Shown: positions 1 through 8,701 of the stretch, one piece after another
Layout: each line of letters begins with the position of its first letter
Position numbering within the stretch: position 1 is the stretch's first letter
Source: Novosphingobium subterraneum
Lineage (GTDB): Bacteria > Pseudomonadota > Alphaproteobacteria > Sphingomonadales > Sphingomonadaceae
NCBI RefSeq assembly: GCF_000807925.1
Contig: NZ_JRVC01000008.1
Span: forward strand, 1-64,000
Reading direction: 5' to 3'
Length of the DNA stretch: 64,000 nucleotides
Translations under genes and position numbers: made by a program
The notes under the pieces: generated by a model
What the model was told of the DNA's origin: nothing
The model's input: only the letters and a program-made list of their open reading frames with translations
Database searches by the model: none

Positions 1-1659
1 TTCGAACGCCGAATAGCTGTCGAAGCACTCGTAGGCGGCCATGTAGGGCGCGTCCTGCAGGCACGTGACACCGAGAAAATTTCGCCAGTGCCGGGCCATG
101 CCGATGTCGCTGTTCCAGATCTGCGCATTGTGGAAGAAGCTGGCGAGATAGACATAGCTCTGCTTGAGGAAGTCCTTGCGGTCGGTGATGCGCCACAGCC
201 GCACGCAGGCCGCCGCACCCCAGGCGGTGAGGTTGGCCTGATAGTTCAGGTCGAAGCGCATGCCCTTGGCCGCCTCGATCGCGGCTATGGCCTCGTCGAC
301 GAAGCGACGGTCGAGCGTCAGCTCGAAGGCCTGCAGCATGACCCAGGCGTAGATGCCGCCGACATCGGTCTGCCCGCGCTGGTCGGCCTCGGCGACATCC
401 TGGATCACCGAAAAGTCGCGCATGTCATAGAGGATCGGCCACTTGTACCTGAAGTGGCGCGCCGCCTTGATGCCGTAGTCGATGGTATCGAGGAAAAGCT
501 CGCGCGCCTGCTTGTTGCCGGCGATGGCCAGGTTGGCGAGATTGAGCATGGGGTGGTAGAGGTACCAGCTGTCAACGGCGTTCGCGTTCTTGTCCTTGCC
601 GACGTTGGGCAGGTAGCGGCGCAACGTCTTCAGTTCCTTGTCGTGGAACCCCTCGATCCCCGCCATGATCTCGCGCACCAGCGGGTGCTTGAGGCCCTTC
701 CACCGGCCCCAGTCGTCAAGTGCAGAAGCAATGGCCAGCTGGACCATGACGTCGGGATATTCACTTGCGGTATATGGGTGGAAATAGACATGGCCGAAAT
801 GTTCGATACGCGCTTCGGGTGCGTGCATCAGGTCCTGTACGGTCGCCTCTGCGCGTGACGGCCAATGACGGAAATCGGCCTTGGGCGGGGACAGCAACGG
901 GTAGATGCCACCGATCATGTCGAGGAACTGCCAGGCGGAATCCGCTTCCTCCGATTGCGGATAGGCGCGGATGGCAAGGATCGTGTCGTAAAGCATGATG
1001 GGCTTGCCCGCCGGCAGATCGGCATGGCCGGTGTCTGCATTGAGCGGCGGAGAATAACCCATCTCCGGCATTTCAGCCTGGACCGCATTTTCGGGCTTCG
1101 ATCCGGTCGCGTTGAAGTAGGGGTTCAGCGCGGTGAGGTTCTGAAGGTAAAGGACCTTGCCGAACTGCTCCTCGCCAAGCGTGAAATACAGCAGGGCTGT
1201 GTTGAGCTTGCGCTGTTGCGCCTCGACGGTCACGCCGGAAGGATCGGGCCGACCATCGGCGCCAAATGCCACGATGTCTCGAGGCAACTTGCTGATCCGC
1301 AACGAGGCGGTCGGCGTGAAGCAGTACTGTGCGCGGAATTGTTCGAGCCCAAAGGCATCGGCTGTCACACGCAATGTGGCATGCCCGGCAGGACCATGCC
1401 AATCCACCGAGGCTATCGCCCCATCGGCCGGACGAACGCGCGCCACGGCGTCGCTCCCGAATACCGGAAAGCGCAGGGCCAGGCCGCCACTCCCGTCACG
1501 GCAAAAGATCACCCAAAGCGCGTCGGACGTGAACTTGACCTCTATAGAAAGTCCACCGTGCTCGGCCCTGGCCAGCGATCGTGCGCCATCGTGCGCAATG
1601 ACCTTTTCGGCCACGATCAATTCCGGCGTCAAAAGGGAGGTGCCGTCATCTCTTGCCAT
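1..1659 (-). CDS. Large hypothetical protein, C-terminus cut off by the window edge
   Basis: Reading the complementary strand from an ATG at 1659 gives 553 uninterrupted codons that run off the left edge, so the 3' end is missing. The upstream sequence has an AAGGGACGAG purine stretch that can serve as ribosome binding site. The first 150 residues look beta-rich, and the rest is helical with many Trp/Tyr and pairs such as FHDKEL, SWYLYHPMLNLANLAIAG and GGIYAWVMLQAFELT, which is the texture of an (alpha/alpha) toroid as in six-hairpin glycosidases. I see no signal peptide and no catalytic motif I can name. It is divergent from the SDR gene. Coding is very likely; the fold is inference and the function is unknown. 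Confidence 0.75.
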   Translation of the reverse strand, partial: MARDDGTSLLTPELIVAEKVIAHDGARSLARAEHGGLSIEVKFTSDALWVIFCRDGSGGLALRFPVFGSDAVARVRPADGAIASVDWHGPAGHATLRVTADAFGLEQFRAQYCFTPTASLRISKLPRDIVAFGADGRPDPSGVTVEAQQRKLNTALLYFTLGEEQFGKVLYLQNLTALNPYFNATGSKPENAVQAEMPEMGYSPPLNADTGHADLPAGKPIMLYDTILAIRAYPQSEEADSAWQFLDMIGGIYPLLSPPKADFRHWPSRAEATVQDLMHAPEARIEHFGHVYFHPYTASEYPDVMVQLAIASALDDWGRWKGLKHPLVREIMAGIEGFHDKELKTLRRYLPNVGKDKNANAVDSWYLYHPMLNLANLAIAGNKQARELFLDTIDYGIKAARHFRYKWPILYDMRDFSVIQDVAEADQRGQTDVGGIYAWVMLQAFELTLDRRFVDEAIAAIEAAKGMRFDLNYQANLTAWGAAACVRLWRITDRKDFLKQSYVYLASFFHNAQIWNSDIGMARHWRNFLGVTCLQDAPYMAAYECFDSYSAFE

Positions 1660-1827
1660 GCTGCTCGTCCCTTGTTGTTTTTCAGGGTGAACGTTGCGGG
1701 CGCGGCAAGGTTTCCCTTTTGGGCAGGTCAAGTTACTGGAACGATTTCGAAAAACGACGAACCGAGCGCAAAGCCGATCCTGCGTTAAGGCGCGGAAACG
1801 AGTGGCGCGCGAAGCCATTCGATCCGG

Positions 1828-2568
1828 ATGGACAGAGAGCTCACGCGATCGCTGGCAGGACGCCGCATTCTCATCACCGGCGGAACGACCGGAATCGGTC
1901 GGGCCACCTTTCTTGCACTCGCCCGCCAGGGTGCAAGACTCTTCACCATCGGGCGCGAAGCCGAACCGCTTGCTGAGACCTTGCGGTTGGCGAACTTGGA
2001 TGCGGGCGCCGGCATGAATGCCGACGTCGCCTGTCATGCAGATGTCGAAAAGGTGTTCGCAGCAGCCGATGCGCGCCTCGGAGAAATCGATGCGCTGATA
2101 TGCTGTGCCGCGCTCGGCGCGCAGCCCCTGCACGAGATGGAGAATGACGACTGGCGCTATGTCGTGGAGACCAACCTCGTCGGCACTCTGGCCTATGCAC
2201 GGGGCGCGCTCGATCGCATGCTTCGCCGGCAGGAGGGCCATCTGGTACTGATCAGCTCGATCAGCCCGGATATCAAGGCGAGAGGCGAAAGTGTCTATGC
2301 TGCCACCAAGGCCGGCATCAATGCCTTTGCGATGACCTTGCGCAAGGAGATTGGCGAGAAGAGCATTCGCGTGACAGTCATCGAGCCGGGCTCTGTCGGC
2401 ACAGACATGCAGGAGTGTTCCCTCGATGAACAACGTGAGGCGATTGCGCAGGGTGAGATGCTGTTCGCAGAGGAAATCGCCGAAGGCATCATCTTTGCGC
2501 TGACCCGCTCGCCACGCTGCGATGTTTCGCTGCTGCGCATGGAGCCGATCAGGCAGAAAACAGCGTAG
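1828..2568 (+). CDS. SDR family NAD(P)-dependent oxidoreductase
   Basis: A 246-residue classical short-chain dehydrogenase/reductase, the normal length for the family. The Rossmann nucleotide-binding motif TGGTTGIG is at about residues 17-24, the catalytic Ser lies in LISSIS (about 138-143), and the Tyr-Lys pair is in YAATK (about 152-156). These are the Ser-Tyr-Lys residues of an active enzyme that moves hydride between an alcohol/carbonyl substrate and NAD(P)H in the cytoplasm. An RGE segment precedes the Tyr. The substrate cannot be read from sequence. The gene stands alone on its strand, convergent with the broken MFS transporter 6 bp downstream. The ATG at 1828 has only a weak ribosome binding site. 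Confidence 0.85.
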   Translation: MDRELTRSLAGRRILITGGTTGIGRATFLALARQGARLFTIGREAEPLAETLRLANLDAGAGMNADVACHADVEKVFAAADARLGEIDALICCAALGAQPLHEMENDDWRYVVETNLVGTLAYARGALDRMLRRQEGHLVLISSISPDIKARGESVYAATKAGINAFAMTLRKEIGEKSIRVTVIEPGSVGTDMQECSLDEQREAIAQGEMLFAEEIAEGIIFALTRSPRCDVSLLRMEPIRQKTA

Positions 2569-2574
2569 GGATGC

Positions 2575-4079
2575 TCATTCGTCAAACATGCGGAGGGCAT
2601 GGCGCCGCGCAAATCTGCGCCTCACCCTGAATTCCCTGACAATGCTCCCCGGCATTTCGGTAAGGGCCCGAAAGCCCGTGACGGTCGAGAAGGCGTGGAC
2701 CGACGAGCGGGCCTGGACCAGAACGTGGCGCACCATGTCGCGCTGCGCAATCTCGCCAGCTTCGCTGATCGGGCCGAGCCGGTGCAAGGCATATAGCCCC
2801 AGCACGCCCGAAATCAGGAAATAGAAGTCCCAGTTGCCCAACTTCAAGGGCAGGAAAGCGAAGACGCCTTCCGGGTTGGTCCAGCGTATCACCAGCTCGA
2901 AACGGCGATTGGCGAAGAAGTCTGCGAACAGACCGCCAATGACCGGCGCTGCACCTGCGGCCAGCGCCGTAACCACCGCCGTCGAAGCGATATAGGATGA
3001 TGCCATCCCGCGGGGGGACAGTTTCAGGCCGATATTCGTGGTGGCGAGTGTGACACCGGCAACGGAACTGCCCATCAACAGGTGAAGTCCGATCAGGAAT
3101 ACAAGCTGCGCGCCGTCATGGTCGATCTGCGAGGCCACCGCCATTGCGGCGATGCAGGCAATGTAGGCTGGAGCAGCGACGAGCAGTACTGACTTGTTGC
3201 TGAAACGGTCCGACAGGACACCCCAACTCCGCAAGGCGAACGCGTTTGCCAACTGGCTGGCGATGGCTAGCGCCATGACGACGGGCATGCTGTAACCCAG
3301 TTGGCGAACGAGATAGACCGTGAAGAAGGGCGTCGCCAGATTGACGGCAAATTGCCAACTGGCCAGAAATCCGAGCAGCTTCCTGAAATTCGGATCCGAA
3401 GCCGGCTCGCGCATCAGTTCCCACAGCCGAGTTGTACGTGGTCCGGCGTGGGCCATGGTCGGTTCGGGAATCCGGCGACAATGGCGGCACTTGCAATCCC
3501 GGCCACGCACCCGGCCAGATACAGCGCGCTGAAGGCAAGGTCGCGCTGGTGTGATCCCTCCTGCGTGTACTCAAGGCAAAGCGCGGCGCCAATTCCGGCG
3601 ACCACAGTGGTGATCGTCGCCCAAGTCGTCCGCCGCGCAAAGATGCGTCCCATGCGCTCGTCTGGCACGAAATCGCGCATCCATGAATTCCAGGCGCATC
3701 CTCCGACCGCCGCTAGCAGGCAGAGCACAAGGGTCATCGCCACCAGCAGCAATGGAGCCGGGCCTCCGGCAAAGGGCAACAGCGCCATGGTCCCAAGCAT
3801 CATTCGCCCGAACACGCTTGACCACACTGCAATGGCCTTCCGCGCGCGGAGGCGTTCCACCAGCGCAATCGCAGGTAGCTGGGCAAGCTGCGTCAGAAAC
3901 GGTAGCGACGCCAGCAGGCCGATCAGGAAATTGTCGGCACGAAGATGCAGGGCAAACGTGGTGAGAATGACGCCAGTCGTCAGAGCAGCAGTCGTGTTGG
4001 AGAATGCCGCCTCATAGACGATCGTCTGCAAGCCGCGCTCGCGCTCATCCTCACTGATCAGTGGTTGTGGAGCGAGCAT
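2575..4079 (-). pseudogene. MFS transporter, interrupted by a one-base frameshift
   Basis: Two reading frames together give one 12-helix major facilitator. The first frame runs from ATG 4079 (MLAPQPLISEDERERG) through six hydrophobic segments to GFP near 3470. The second continues with EPTMAHAGPRT through six more helices to the stop at 2575. The join is at a GGG run at 3466-3468 (CCC in the coding sense); one extra C restores GFPEPTMA and gives a continuous 501-residue protein, since the span of 1505 bp is exactly one base short of 502 codons. Apart from this, both halves are intact with no other stop. It is either a young inactivation or a sequencing error in a short homopolymer. The transported substrate is unknown. 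Confidence 0.8.
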
Positions 4080-4237
4080 TGCATTTCCTTCGCGGGTGCT
4101 GACGAAGGAAAGCCGGGGCGGGCTTGCAGTTTCCCGCCATGCGCCGAAGCGCGCTTTCGGCACGAGCGAGCGCTGCTTGTTCAGGAAACGCATGTAGGTC
4201 CAGATGTTTAAGTCATAAGGCTGCCGGGGGTATTTTG

Positions 4238-5227
4238 ATGAAGCACCGGTTCTGGATCGGCACCTACAGTGCCAACGGTGGAGAAGGTCTGATCTCGGCG
4301 ACGATCGACGAAGCCGGAAGGATCGAAATCGAAGGGGCGGAGTCGCGCATCGTCGATGCAAGTTACGGCTTATGGTGTGCTGACCTGCAGACTGCTTGGT
4401 TCGTCTGCGAACAAGAGGCCGGGCAAGTCTCCGGTTGGCGTCTGGAAAACGATCGGTGGGTGCCCTTGGGGAGCGTCTCGACGGGCGGTGCCGCGCCGTG
4501 CTTTCTCGATATTTCTCCGGACCACTCACTTCTTGCCGTGGCAAACTACGAAAGCGGTTCCGTGGCCACCATCGTGCTCGATGCTGCGACGGGAGCGCCG
4601 TTGCACCGTAGCGGGTTCCTGCAAAACAGCGGCAAAGGACCTGATCCCGATCGGCAAGCTGGTCCGCATGTACATTGCGCACGCTTTGCCGATAAAGGAG
4701 GTACGCTATATTTCACTGATCTCGGCCTCGACCGGGTATTTGCAGCCTCGGTGGATAGTGGAGGCGAACTGCAAGACAAGCGCGTGATGTTTTGCGCACC
4801 GCCAGGATTCGGGCCGCGACACCTTGTGGCATTGGCAGACGAGGTCATGGTCAACGGCGAATTGTCAAGCGGTCTGGTGGCACTCGCAAAAACGGACGGC
4901 ACTTTCATACCAATGGACTCCCTGCGAACTGACCCGTCGAACAAGCCTGGCAATCTCGGTGGGCATCTGTTGGTTGAGGACGAGCTGATTTGGACAAGCA
5001 ACCGCGGAGCCGACACGTTGGTGGCTTTCCGAGTGATGCAAGGCGCGCTGCACCAAGTTGCTTGCTTTCCCAGTGGTGGCCAATCGCCACGCCATCTCGC
5101 GAGAGTGAACAAGCACCTTGTGGCAGCTCACGAAAAAGATGGCACAGTTTCCTCGATCGACGCATCTGTAGGCAATGTCCTCTGCGATGTCATTGTGCCG
5201 GGGGCCGCATTCCTGATGAGCGCATGA
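4238..5227 (+). CDS. Lactonase-family seven-bladed beta-propeller protein (6-phosphogluconolactonase-like)
   Basis: A 329-residue protein starting at ATG 4238 just after a GGGGG stretch. It begins FWIGTYS, as lactonase_7 (PF10282, YbhE/Pgl type) proteins do, and has the repeated propeller strands and family signatures: PCFLDISPDHSLLAVANYESGSVA, GPHVHCARF, GPRHL, LIWTSNRGADTLVAF, and GGQSPRHLA. The family includes a 6-phosphogluconolactonase of the pentose phosphate pathway, but many members have other or unknown lactone substrates. There is no signal peptide, so a cytoplasmic location is likely. A sugar-lactone role would suit the neighbouring transporter, but the MFS gene is on the other strand and broken, so this link is weak. 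Confidence 0.8.
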   Translation: MKHRFWIGTYSANGGEGLISATIDEAGRIEIEGAESRIVDASYGLWCADLQTAWFVCEQEAGQVSGWRLENDRWVPLGSVSTGGAAPCFLDISPDHSLLAVANYESGSVATIVLDAATGAPLHRSGFLQNSGKGPDPDRQAGPHVHCARFADKGGTLYFTDLGLDRVFAASVDSGGELQDKRVMFCAPPGFGPRHLVALADEVMVNGELSSGLVALAKTDGTFIPMDSLRTDPSNKPGNLGGHLLVEDELIWTSNRGADTLVAFRVMQGALHQVACFPSGGQSPRHLARVNKHLVAAHEKDGTVSSIDASVGNVLCDVIVPGAAFLMSA

Positions 5228-5977
5228 AAATCGGTCGCTGCTGCGGCTAGGCCAGATCTCCGCGAGGGCCTGAATTTGTCGAATGGGATCTCGCAGTCTT
5301 CCTGTGCCCGTTTTTGCCGAAGGAGAATCGTCGTGGGACATTCAGATCTTGATGCTGCCATGCACGATCGGCCGCCATCGAATGCAGGGCAGAATGTTGG
5401 CCCGAAATGCACTTCGCGCAGGCGAGACATCAGGGCAATTCGCTTTATCACGACGCACGCATACGCAGTCGTGAGCGCGCGTTGTACGACCACGCCATCG
5501 ATAGCCAGCTGAGAGGCTGCGATTTGATGAAATTCCGCATTAGAGGACCTTGTGAGCGGCAGACACATCAGAAATCGCGCAACCGTGATCCAGCAAAAGA
5601 GGGACCGACCTGTCCAGTTTTAAGTCAGGACTGAAACGCGACTGACGCTAGAACGCTGGCTTGAACAAGAGGTGGGAGAATCAACGATTTCGTGTTCATG
5701 CTGCGGGCAGATGCGCGGATGTGGATATCCTCACAGATAAGCCAGTTCAAAGTGTAGAAAGTCGACCGAGGTGGACAACCAGCACACGCTCTGCTGGTGC
5801 CTTGCAGGACCTGAACCTGAAAAACGGGGTAAAAAAATGGGGGTAAGAGCGGGGGTATGGCTTTGGGGGTATCCAATTTTCGTTGGGTGACGGCGGCCTG
5901 CAGTCTACGGTGACGCGGGAGAGCGCGCCTCGCTGTGACGCGCCCGTGTAGCAATCGTCACTTCAGACAGTGCGCCT
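5228..5977. other. Gene-free stretch of about 750 bp
   Basis: No reading frame in either direction looks like a protein: the open frames are short, low in family-like motifs and overlap each other. There is no recognisable tRNA, transposase fragment or riboswitch. The right end holds an inverted repeat (ACCAGCA at 5778-5784 and TGCTGGT at 5792-5798, loop 7) and an array of G-rich motifs at 5826-5871. It lies between the beta-propeller gene and the convergent response regulator, so it contains no required promoter. It may be decayed DNA, as the nearby broken transporter hints. Confidence 0.5.
5826..5871 (+). repeat. Four short G4-5TA motifs at 12-14 bp spacing
   Basis: GGGGTA starts at 5826 and GGGGGTA starts at 5839, 5851 and 5865, so the spacings are 13, 12 and 14 bp, close to but not exactly one helical turn plus two. 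The motifs are separated by A/T-rich or mixed spacers. Four G-runs within 45 bp on one strand could also form a G-quadruplex. Iterated sites of this kind are known as arm-type sites beside integrases and as replication iterons, but no integrase or replication gene is visible here. Confidence 0.55.
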
Positions 5978-6661
5978 TCAGGCCGTCAATCGGTAGCCGA
6001 ATCCGCGGACGTTTTCGACGATGGGCGGGCCCAGCGCGTGAAGCTTGCGGCGCAGGCGGCTGAGGTAGACTTCGACGATATTGGTCAGCGGATCGTCCTC
6101 GATTCCCCAAACCGCACGCAGGATTTCGGTTCGTGAAATCACCGTGCCGGGGGATTCCATCAGCAGCCGCAGCACGCCCATTTCCTTGACGGTCAACTGG
6201 ACCGGCGAACCGGCGCGCGTAAGGGTCATGGTCCGGGGATCAAAGTGGAGATCGCCCACGGTAAGGCTTCCGTCCGGCTGGATCGGGCTGAATTGCGGCC
6301 GCTCCATCCGGCGCTTGACCGCATCCATCCGGGCCAGCAATTCCTCGAATGCGAAGGGCTTTGGCAAGTAGTCATCCGCACCCCCCTTGAGACCGCGAAT
6401 CCGGTCCGCCACGTCGTCGCGAGCGGTGACCATGATGATCGGTGTCGTCACGGCAGCTTCACGCAGTGCCGAGCAGATATCAAATCCGCTCATGTCCGGC
6501 AGGTTTACGTCGAGAAGAATGAAGTCGAACGCAAGGTTTGTCGCCAACTCAAGACCAGTTGCACCGTCGGTTGCCAGCGTGACCTTGTGGCCCTCCTGGG
6601 CGAGGCCGCGATGCAGGGTTGCGGCGAGTTCGACTTCGTCTTCAATGAGAAGCAGTTTCAT
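5978..6661 (-). CDS. OmpR/PhoB-family response regulator
   Basis: A 227-residue DNA-binding response regulator. The receiver domain (about 1-118) has the acidic pair Glu7-Asp8, the phosphoacceptor Asp51 in LLDVNLPDMSG, Thr79 in VTA and Lys101 in PKPF. The C-terminal winged-helix domain (about 130-225) ends with VENVRGFGYRL, typical of OmpR/PhoB. The start is fixed by its ATGA overlap with the stop of the histidine kinase gene upstream, so the two are co-transcribed and translationally coupled, and this protein should be phosphorylated by that kinase. The genes it controls are not evident; the neighbours give no clue to the stimulus. Confidence 0.92.
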   Translation of the reverse strand: MKLLLIEDEVELAATLHRGLAQEGHKVTLATDGATGLELATNLAFDFILLDVNLPDMSGFDICSALREAAVTTPIIMVTARDDVADRIRGLKGGADDYLPKPFAFEELLARMDAVKRRMERPQFSPIQPDGSLTVGDLHFDPRTMTLTRAGSPVQLTVKEMGVLRLLMESPGTVISRTEILRAVWGIEDDPLTNIVEVYLSRLRRKLHALGPPIVENVRGFGYRLTA

Positions 6662-8208
6662 GTGCTTGCACCATCTATCGCCGATGCGGGCGACATTAGA
6701 GGGAGGCGTATGGTGACGACCGTGCCGACATTGACCCGGCTGGTCAGGCTGATTGTTCCGCCCATGGCTTCGGTGATCGAACGGGCGATCGACAGGCCAA
6801 GACCTTGCCCGCTGCCGCTGCGCTTGCTGCCCCTGCGGAACCGCTGGAAAAGATAGGGCAGGTCTTCGGCCGGTATGCCATCGCCGTGGTCGGTGATGGT
6901 TATGACGGCATGATCCTCTTCCACGCTGACCGATGCTTCGACATTGGGAGCGTGCGTGGAATAGCACACGGCGTTGTCAACGACGATGCGGATGACCTGC
7001 TTGAGGCGGGCTTCGTCGCCTTCAACGATGATGCTGGAGGGTCCTTCGTGAAGCACGATCTTCCCGCCGTCGGCTTCAATGACGCGGTGGAAGTCGGCGA
7101 TGCTGTCGGTCACTGCCGCCACCGCGTCGACCGGTTCGATGGTGGTATGCAGCATCGGCTCTTCTGCACGCGCAAGGTTCAACATGTCTTCGATCATTTC
7201 GGCCATGAGCTCTGACAGGCGGACCACCCGATCCAGCGCGCCTCGCAGGTCAACCGATTGTGCCGAGGCATCGCGTAGCGTGATCTCCGCCTCGCTGCGC
7301 ATGATGGATAGGGGCGTACGCAGTTCATGGCTGGCATCGGCCAGAAACTGCTGACGCAGGCGGTTCGATCGCTCCAGCGAACGGTTGGTTGCGGCAAGTT
7401 CACTGGTGCGCCGGGCAACGGCACGCTCGAGCTCTTCGTTGGACCTGCGCAGCGTATCGGCACTTTCGCCCACGCGAGAGGCCATGATGTTGAAGCTTTC
7501 GGCGATCGCACGGAATTCCGTCGTGCCGACAATCGGCACGCGCTGTGTGTAATCGCCTTCGGCCATGGCGCGCGTGCCTTGCAGCAGGTTTCCGAGCGGG
7601 CGGATCAGCTGGCGCTGTCCCCAGAAGACGGCGAGCAGACCGCAAATGGTCACGACCGTCACCGTCAGCGTCATCGTGTCGATGACGCCCTGGAACGTCT
7701 CGATCGAGCTGCGGTGGTACTCTTTCGCCTCGCGCTCCTCGATCTTGATCGCTTCGAACACGAGGTCTTCCCAGACCGTGTCCGGCTTATCGCCCTTCAA
7801 CGAGCGCTCGAGGCTGGCACCGATCTTCTTCAGGGTTTCCCGTTGTTTGACTTCCTCTTCTATCTCCGAGGCGCGCTGCTTGCGCTTGAGCGGTGTCTCG
7901 CTGATCATCTTGATTTCGGCGTTGATGTAACGCTCCGCATTGGTGACGTGGGAGCGGACGCCATCGATGTAGAGTTCGCGATCCTGGACGAACGCGCTTG
8001 GATCGGTGTAGCGCTCCTGCTGCAGGGTGTATCCTAGAACCGCGAGCCGCTGGAACGCGCTGAGTGATTGCGACGAGGCTTCGGACCTTGCCTGCTGCGC
8101 ACGGATGACTTTCACTGCATGGTTGGCAATCACGCCCGGCACTGCCACGATGAACAGCATGAACACCAACGAGACCCACAGCTTCAGGCGCAGCGCGTTC
8201 ATGCGCAC
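6658..8208 (-). CDS. Membrane sensor histidine kinase
   Basis: A 516-residue kinase with the order expected for a membrane sensor: one transmembrane helix near residues 10-30, a helical, highly charged periplasmic region of about 145 residues, a second helix near 178-197, a HAMP linker (RPLGNLLQGTRAMAEGDYTQRV), a coiled coil, the HisKA phosphoacceptor box with His294 in DASHELRTPL, and a HATPase domain with DNAVCYS (N box), DHGDGIP (G1) and GQGLGLSI (G2). The periplasmic part is rich in Lys/Glu helices and has no named sensor fold. It is the first gene of a two-gene operon, with the response regulator start overlapping its stop by 4 bp. Confidence 0.92.
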   Translation of the reverse strand: MRMNALRLKLWVSLVFMLFIVAVPGVIANHAVKVIRAQQARSEASSQSLSAFQRLAVLGYTLQQERYTDPSAFVQDRELYIDGVRSHVTNAERYINAEIKMISETPLKRKQRASEIEEEVKQRETLKKIGASLERSLKGDKPDTVWEDLVFEAIKIEEREAKEYHRSSIETFQGVIDTMTLTVTVVTICGLLAVFWGQRQLIRPLGNLLQGTRAMAEGDYTQRVPIVGTTEFRAIAESFNIMASRVGESADTLRRSNEELERAVARRTSELAATNRSLERSNRLRQQFLADASHELRTPLSIMRSEAEITLRDASAQSVDLRGALDRVVRLSELMAEMIEDMLNLARAEEPMLHTTIEPVDAVAAVTDSIADFHRVIEADGGKIVLHEGPSSIIVEGDEARLKQVIRIVVDNAVCYSTHAPNVEASVSVEEDHAVITITDHGDGIPAEDLPYLFQRFRRGSKRSGSGQGLGLSIARSITEAMGGTISLTSRVNVGTVVTIRLPLMSPASAIDGAST

Positions 8209-8442
8209 ATCGCCCGCAGCATGGCGAAGCGATTGCGGGCACTATGCCTGGCGTCGGGCGATGACACGCCTCGCTTCAATCGTAGCATAGAAATGGTGTT
8301 CCCCTGCCTGTGCCGCTGCTTCGAGCTCAAGTAACGGCACACGCCCTGACCTCACACTCACATTGTCCTGACAACGCTTTCCGATCAACGAATTGGCCGA
8401 TTAAATTTCCATGAATGCGGCAGGCGCCACATCTGGTTCGGC

Positions 8443-8691
8443 ATGCTGATGGATGACAATGTGCTGCGTCCATGGCATCGCAGTCGGATGCGCACCACTC
8501 ACGATCACGCAAGCGTTCGCCTTTACCATCTGGGAGACGGGCCGGAGGGCGGTTCGGCCGACACGCTGTTCTATGGGCCGCTGAGCGAAGCCCTGCGGAT
8601 CGCGGCGGAGCAGCCACTTGAACTTCAGGAAGAACTGTTCATCGCGACCGACAATGATGTCGTGGCTTATCTCGACCTGATCGAGGGCTGA
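8443..8691 (+). CDS. Small hypothetical protein
   Basis: An 82-residue frame with balanced, protein-like composition: RTTHDHASVRLYHLGDGPEGG, then helix-like GPLSEALRIAAEQPLELQEELFIATDNDVVAYLDLIEG. I read it as real because it fills the gap between two well-supported genes and has no credible competitor on the other strand. The start may be ATG 8443, 8449 or 8488; none has a strong ribosome binding site. There is no signal peptide or membrane helix. The function is unknown. Confidence 0.6.
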   Translation: MLMDDNVLRPWHRSRMRTTHDHASVRLYHLGDGPEGGSADTLFYGPLSEALRIAAEQPLELQEELFIATDNDVVAYLDLIEG

Positions 8692-8701
8692 AGTCTGGTG
8701 T

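Noticed and set aside
88..1788. Two long + strand frames at the left edge
   Set aside because: They are two different frames on the strand opposite one continuous 553-codon frame with more protein-like composition and a plausible start.
5798..5825. tRNA 3' half-like sequence (minus strand CAGGTTCAGGTCCTG followed by AAGGCACCA)
   Set aside because: The T-arm-like part is suggestive, but the acceptor side is two bases short and no anticodon or D arm can be drawn. It could be an attachment-site relic, but I cannot support a tRNA.
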